DNA from: Alphaproteobacteria bacterium
GTDB taxonomy: Bacteria; Pseudomonadota; Alphaproteobacteria; CACIAM-22H2
DNA length: 9,201 nt
Direction of reading: 5' to 3'
Assembly: GCA_016869915.1 (NCBI GenBank)
Contig: VGDA01000115.1
Location: forward strand, 1 to 9,201
Shown: one piece after another, positions 7,573-9,201 of the stretch
Numbering within the stretch: the first letter of the stretch is position 1
How the letters are laid out: each line of letters starts with the position of its first letter
Position numbers and translations under genes: made by a program
Notes under the pieces: generated by a model
What the model was told of the DNA's origin: nothing
Database searches by the model: none
What the model saw: the letters and a program-made list of their open reading frames with translations, nothing else

Positions 7573-8280
7573 ATGGCCGTTTCCCGTCAACGCCGCAGGC
7601 CTGGCACGCGCGACGCCGCGGGCGCGCGCGACGCCATCCTCGACGCCGCCGTGCGGGAGTTCGCCGCGCGCGGCCTCGCCGGCGCGCGCATGGACGCGCT
7701 GGCGCGCGACGCGGGCGTCGCGAAGGGCCTCGTGTTCCACCATTTCGGCTCCAAGGAAGGGCTGTGGAAGGCGGCGCTGGAGCGCATCTACGCGCTGCTG
7801 CGGGCGGGCCAGGACGCCGACGCCTTCGGCGCGCTCGACCCGGCGGAGGGCATGCGCCGCCTCGCGCGCGGCACCTTCCGCCTGTTCCGCGCGCATCCCG
7901 AGATCGTCGCGCTGATGAACGAGGAGAACCTGCACCGCGCGCGCCACGTGCGCGCGATGCCGCGCATCCGCGCGCTCTACAACCCGCTCTTCGCCACGAT
8001 CGAGGACCTGCTCGCGCGCGGCCGCGCCGCCGGCGCCTTCCGCGCCGACGTCGACGCCACCGCGCTCTACATCGCGCTCGCCGGCCTCGGCTATTTCTAC
8101 TGCGCCAATCGCTGGACGCTCTCCTCGGCCTTCGCGGGCGACATGCTCGCCCCGCGCCGGGTCGCCGCCTACGAGGCGCTGATCGGCGACATGGTCGTCG
8201 CCTATCTCCGCCCGCCCGGCGCGGGCGCGCCGGCACCGCCGCGTCGATCGGCGCTGACCGCGTGCCGCCGCCGGGAGTAA
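7573..8280 (+). CDS. TetR-family transcriptional regulator, possibly RutR-like
   Basis: This 235-residue DNA-binding regulator is divergent from the hyuA operon. The N-terminal TetR domain spans about 18-65: AILDAAVREFAARGLAGARM, then ARDAGVAKGLVFHHFGSKEGLW, with the helix-turn-helix at about 37-57 and the family's aromatic/F-G-SKE end. The rest is a helical ligand-binding and dimerisation domain; helix-rich segments at 95-125, 134-154 and 162-180 resemble the C-terminal type seen in RutR-like regulators (recalled comparison, not an alignment). The last 25 residues are proline/arginine-rich and probably disordered. ATG 7573 is chosen because it precedes the domain by 17 residues and no other start is near; GAGG lies 12 bases upstream, rather far, suggesting modest translation. 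The palindrome just upstream implies autoregulation and control of hyuA. The molybdenum hydroxylase gene follows 27 bases later and may be co-transcribed. The ligand is unknown; a substrate or intermediate of the pathway is expected. Confidence 0.94.
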   Translation: MAVSRQRRRPGTRDAAGARDAILDAAVREFAARGLAGARMDALARDAGVAKGLVFHHFGSKEGLWKAALERIYALLRAGQDADAFGALDPAEGMRRLARGTFRLFRAHPEIVALMNEENLHRARHVRAMPRIRALYNPLFATIEDLLARGRAAGAFRADVDATALYIALAGLGYFYCANRWTLSSAFAGDMLAPRRVAAYEALIGDMVVAYLRPPGAGAPAPPRRSALTACRRRE

Positions 8281-8307
8281 CGTGGCGCGGTTCGCACGAG
8301 GAGACGC

Positions 8308-9201
8308 ATGGCCTACGACGTCCTTCCCGGCCTCGGGCAGCCGCTGCGGCGGCTGGAGGATCCCCGCCTCCTGACCGGCGGCGGGCGCTTCGCCGCCGAC
8401 CGCGCGCCGCCCGGCGCGCTGCAGGCGGTCTTCCTGCGCTCGCCCCACGCCCATGCCCGCATCCGCGCGATCGCCGCCGGCGCCGCGCGCGCGATGCCGG
8501 GCGTCGCCGCGATCTACACCGCCGAGGACGTCGTGGCGGCCGGGCTCGGCCACAATCCCTGCCTGACGGAGATCAAGGGCGTCGACGGCCGCCGGCACGT
8601 CGAGCCGCCGCGCCTGCCGATGTCGCCCGGCCGCGTGCGCCATGTCGGCGAGATCGTCGCGATGGTGCTCGCCGACACGCTCGACCGCGCGCGCGACGCC
8701 GCCGAGGCGATCGAGGTCGACTGGGAACCGCTCGACGCGGTGGCCACGGGCGACGCGGCGCTGCTGCCGGGGGCGCCGCAGCTGCACGACGAGGCGCCCG
8801 GGAACCTGGTCTGCGACTGGCGCAAGGGCGACGAGGCCGCGACCGGCGCGGCCTTCGCGCGCGCGGCGCATGTCGCGCGCGTGTCGTTCCGCGCCAACCG
8901 CATCCTCGCCAGCTACGTCGAGCCGCGCGCCGCGCTGGCGGAATGGGACGCGGGCACGGGCGTCGTCACGCTGACCACGCCCTCGCAGGGCGTGCATGTC
9001 ATCCACCGCCTGCTCTGCGACCACGTGCTGAAGATCCCGCGCGAGGCGCTGCGCGTCGTCAGCGAGGACGTCGGTGGCGGCTTCGGGCCGAAGCTTCCTC
9101 CCTATCCCGAGCAGGCGCTGGCCTGCTTCGCCGCGCGGAAGCTCGGGCGCGCGGTGCGCTGGGTGCAGGAGCGCAGCGAGCACCACCTCGCCGACACGCA
9201 T
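8308..9201 (+). CDS. Xanthine dehydrogenase/CoxL-family molybdopterin-binding subunit, N-terminal part
   Basis: The frame is open from ATG 8308 to the right edge (298 codons, no stop), about the first 40% of a usual 750-800-residue protein. These subunits hold the molybdopterin-cytosine-dinucleotide cofactor and hydroxylate aromatic heterocycles, purines, aldehydes or CO, passing electrons to FAD and 2Fe-2S subunits. Visible landmarks are GLGQPLRRLEDPRLLTGGGRF (8-28) at the N-terminus, FLRSPHAHARI (42-52), the a/b-hammerhead region to about residue 150 with RHVGEIVAMVLAD, then YVEPRAALAEWD, TTPSQGVHVIHRLL, DVGGGFGPK (cofactor-binding glycine loop) and YPEQALACFAARKLGRAVRWVQERSEH. PSQ before the glycine loop favours the CO-dehydrogenase-like large-subunit branch, but this alone does not make it a CO dehydrogenase. 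GAGGAG (8298-8303) is a good ribosome site. The medium and small subunits are expected outside the window or elsewhere in the genome. Confidence 0.95.
   Translation, partial: MAYDVLPGLGQPLRRLEDPRLLTGGGRFAADRAPPGALQAVFLRSPHAHARIRAIAAGAARAMPGVAAIYTAEDVVAAGLGHNPCLTEIKGVDGRRHVEPPRLPMSPGRVRHVGEIVAMVLADTLDRARDAAEAIEVDWEPLDAVATGDAALLPGAPQLHDEAPGNLVCDWRKGDEAATGAAFARAAHVARVSFRANRILASYVEPRAALAEWDAGTGVVTLTTPSQGVHVIHRLLCDHVLKIPREALRVVSEDVGGGFGPKLPPYPEQALACFAARKLGRAVRWVQERSEHHLADTH

Noticed and set aside
7549..9201. Minus-strand open frame of 550 codons across tetR and the molybdenum hydroxylase gene
   Set aside because: It spans two real plus-strand genes and the gap between them. Its translation is arginine/alanine-rich without family motifs, so it is a shadow frame.

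Overview
The window is very GC-rich (by eye well over 70%), densely packed and protein-coding almost throughout. Gene families, codon bias and layout suggest a free-living proteobacterium, most likely an alphaproteobacterium of the Acetobacterales/Rhodospirillales or rhizobial type. A high-GC betaproteobacterium is not excluded. The organism assignment is inference. I see no rRNA, tRNA, CRISPR, insertion sequence or phage gene. No stretch over 300 bases lacks a gene.

Layout, left to right. (1) Positions 1-19 on the minus strand look like the first codons of a gene running off the left edge, possibly a fumarylacetoacetate-hydrolase-family protein. (2) Positions 20-151 form the divergent upstream region. 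(3) Positions 152-1057 (+) encode a TfdA-like Fe(II)/2-oxoglutarate dioxygenase. (4) Converging on it with a 22-base gap is a five-gene minus-strand operon read from 7508 down to 1080: hydantoinase/oxoprolinase A subunit, hydantoinase B subunit, a NMT1/SsuA-like periplasmic binding protein, an ABC ATPase and an ABC permease. The junctions are an 8-base overlap and gaps of 28, 10 and 3 bases. (5) Divergent from the operon are a TetR-family regulator (7573-8280, +) and, 27 bases after it, the start of a molybdenum hydroxylase large subunit of the xanthine dehydrogenase/CO-dehydrogenase family (8308 to the right edge, +).

The 64-base gap between the A-subunit gene and the tetR gene holds a near-perfect 20-base palindrome. 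Its 16-base core, TTGACC-N4-GGTCAA, differs by one base from the RutR (uracil/thymine-sensing TetR regulator) consensus as I recall it. This is the most informative non-coding signal in the window.

Working model (inference): an inducible catabolic island for a small nitrogen heterocycle or cyclic amide. The ABC importer brings the compound in. The HyuAB pair opens a cyclic amide at the cost of ATP. The molybdenum hydroxylase and the TfdA-like dioxygenase may oxidise the compound or its side chains. The TetR protein would derepress both divergent arms when the ligand is present. The substrate cannot be read from sequence alone; the pyrimidine-type operator and the pyrimidine-binding relatives of the binding protein make hydantoin- or pyrimidine-like compounds the first candidates.
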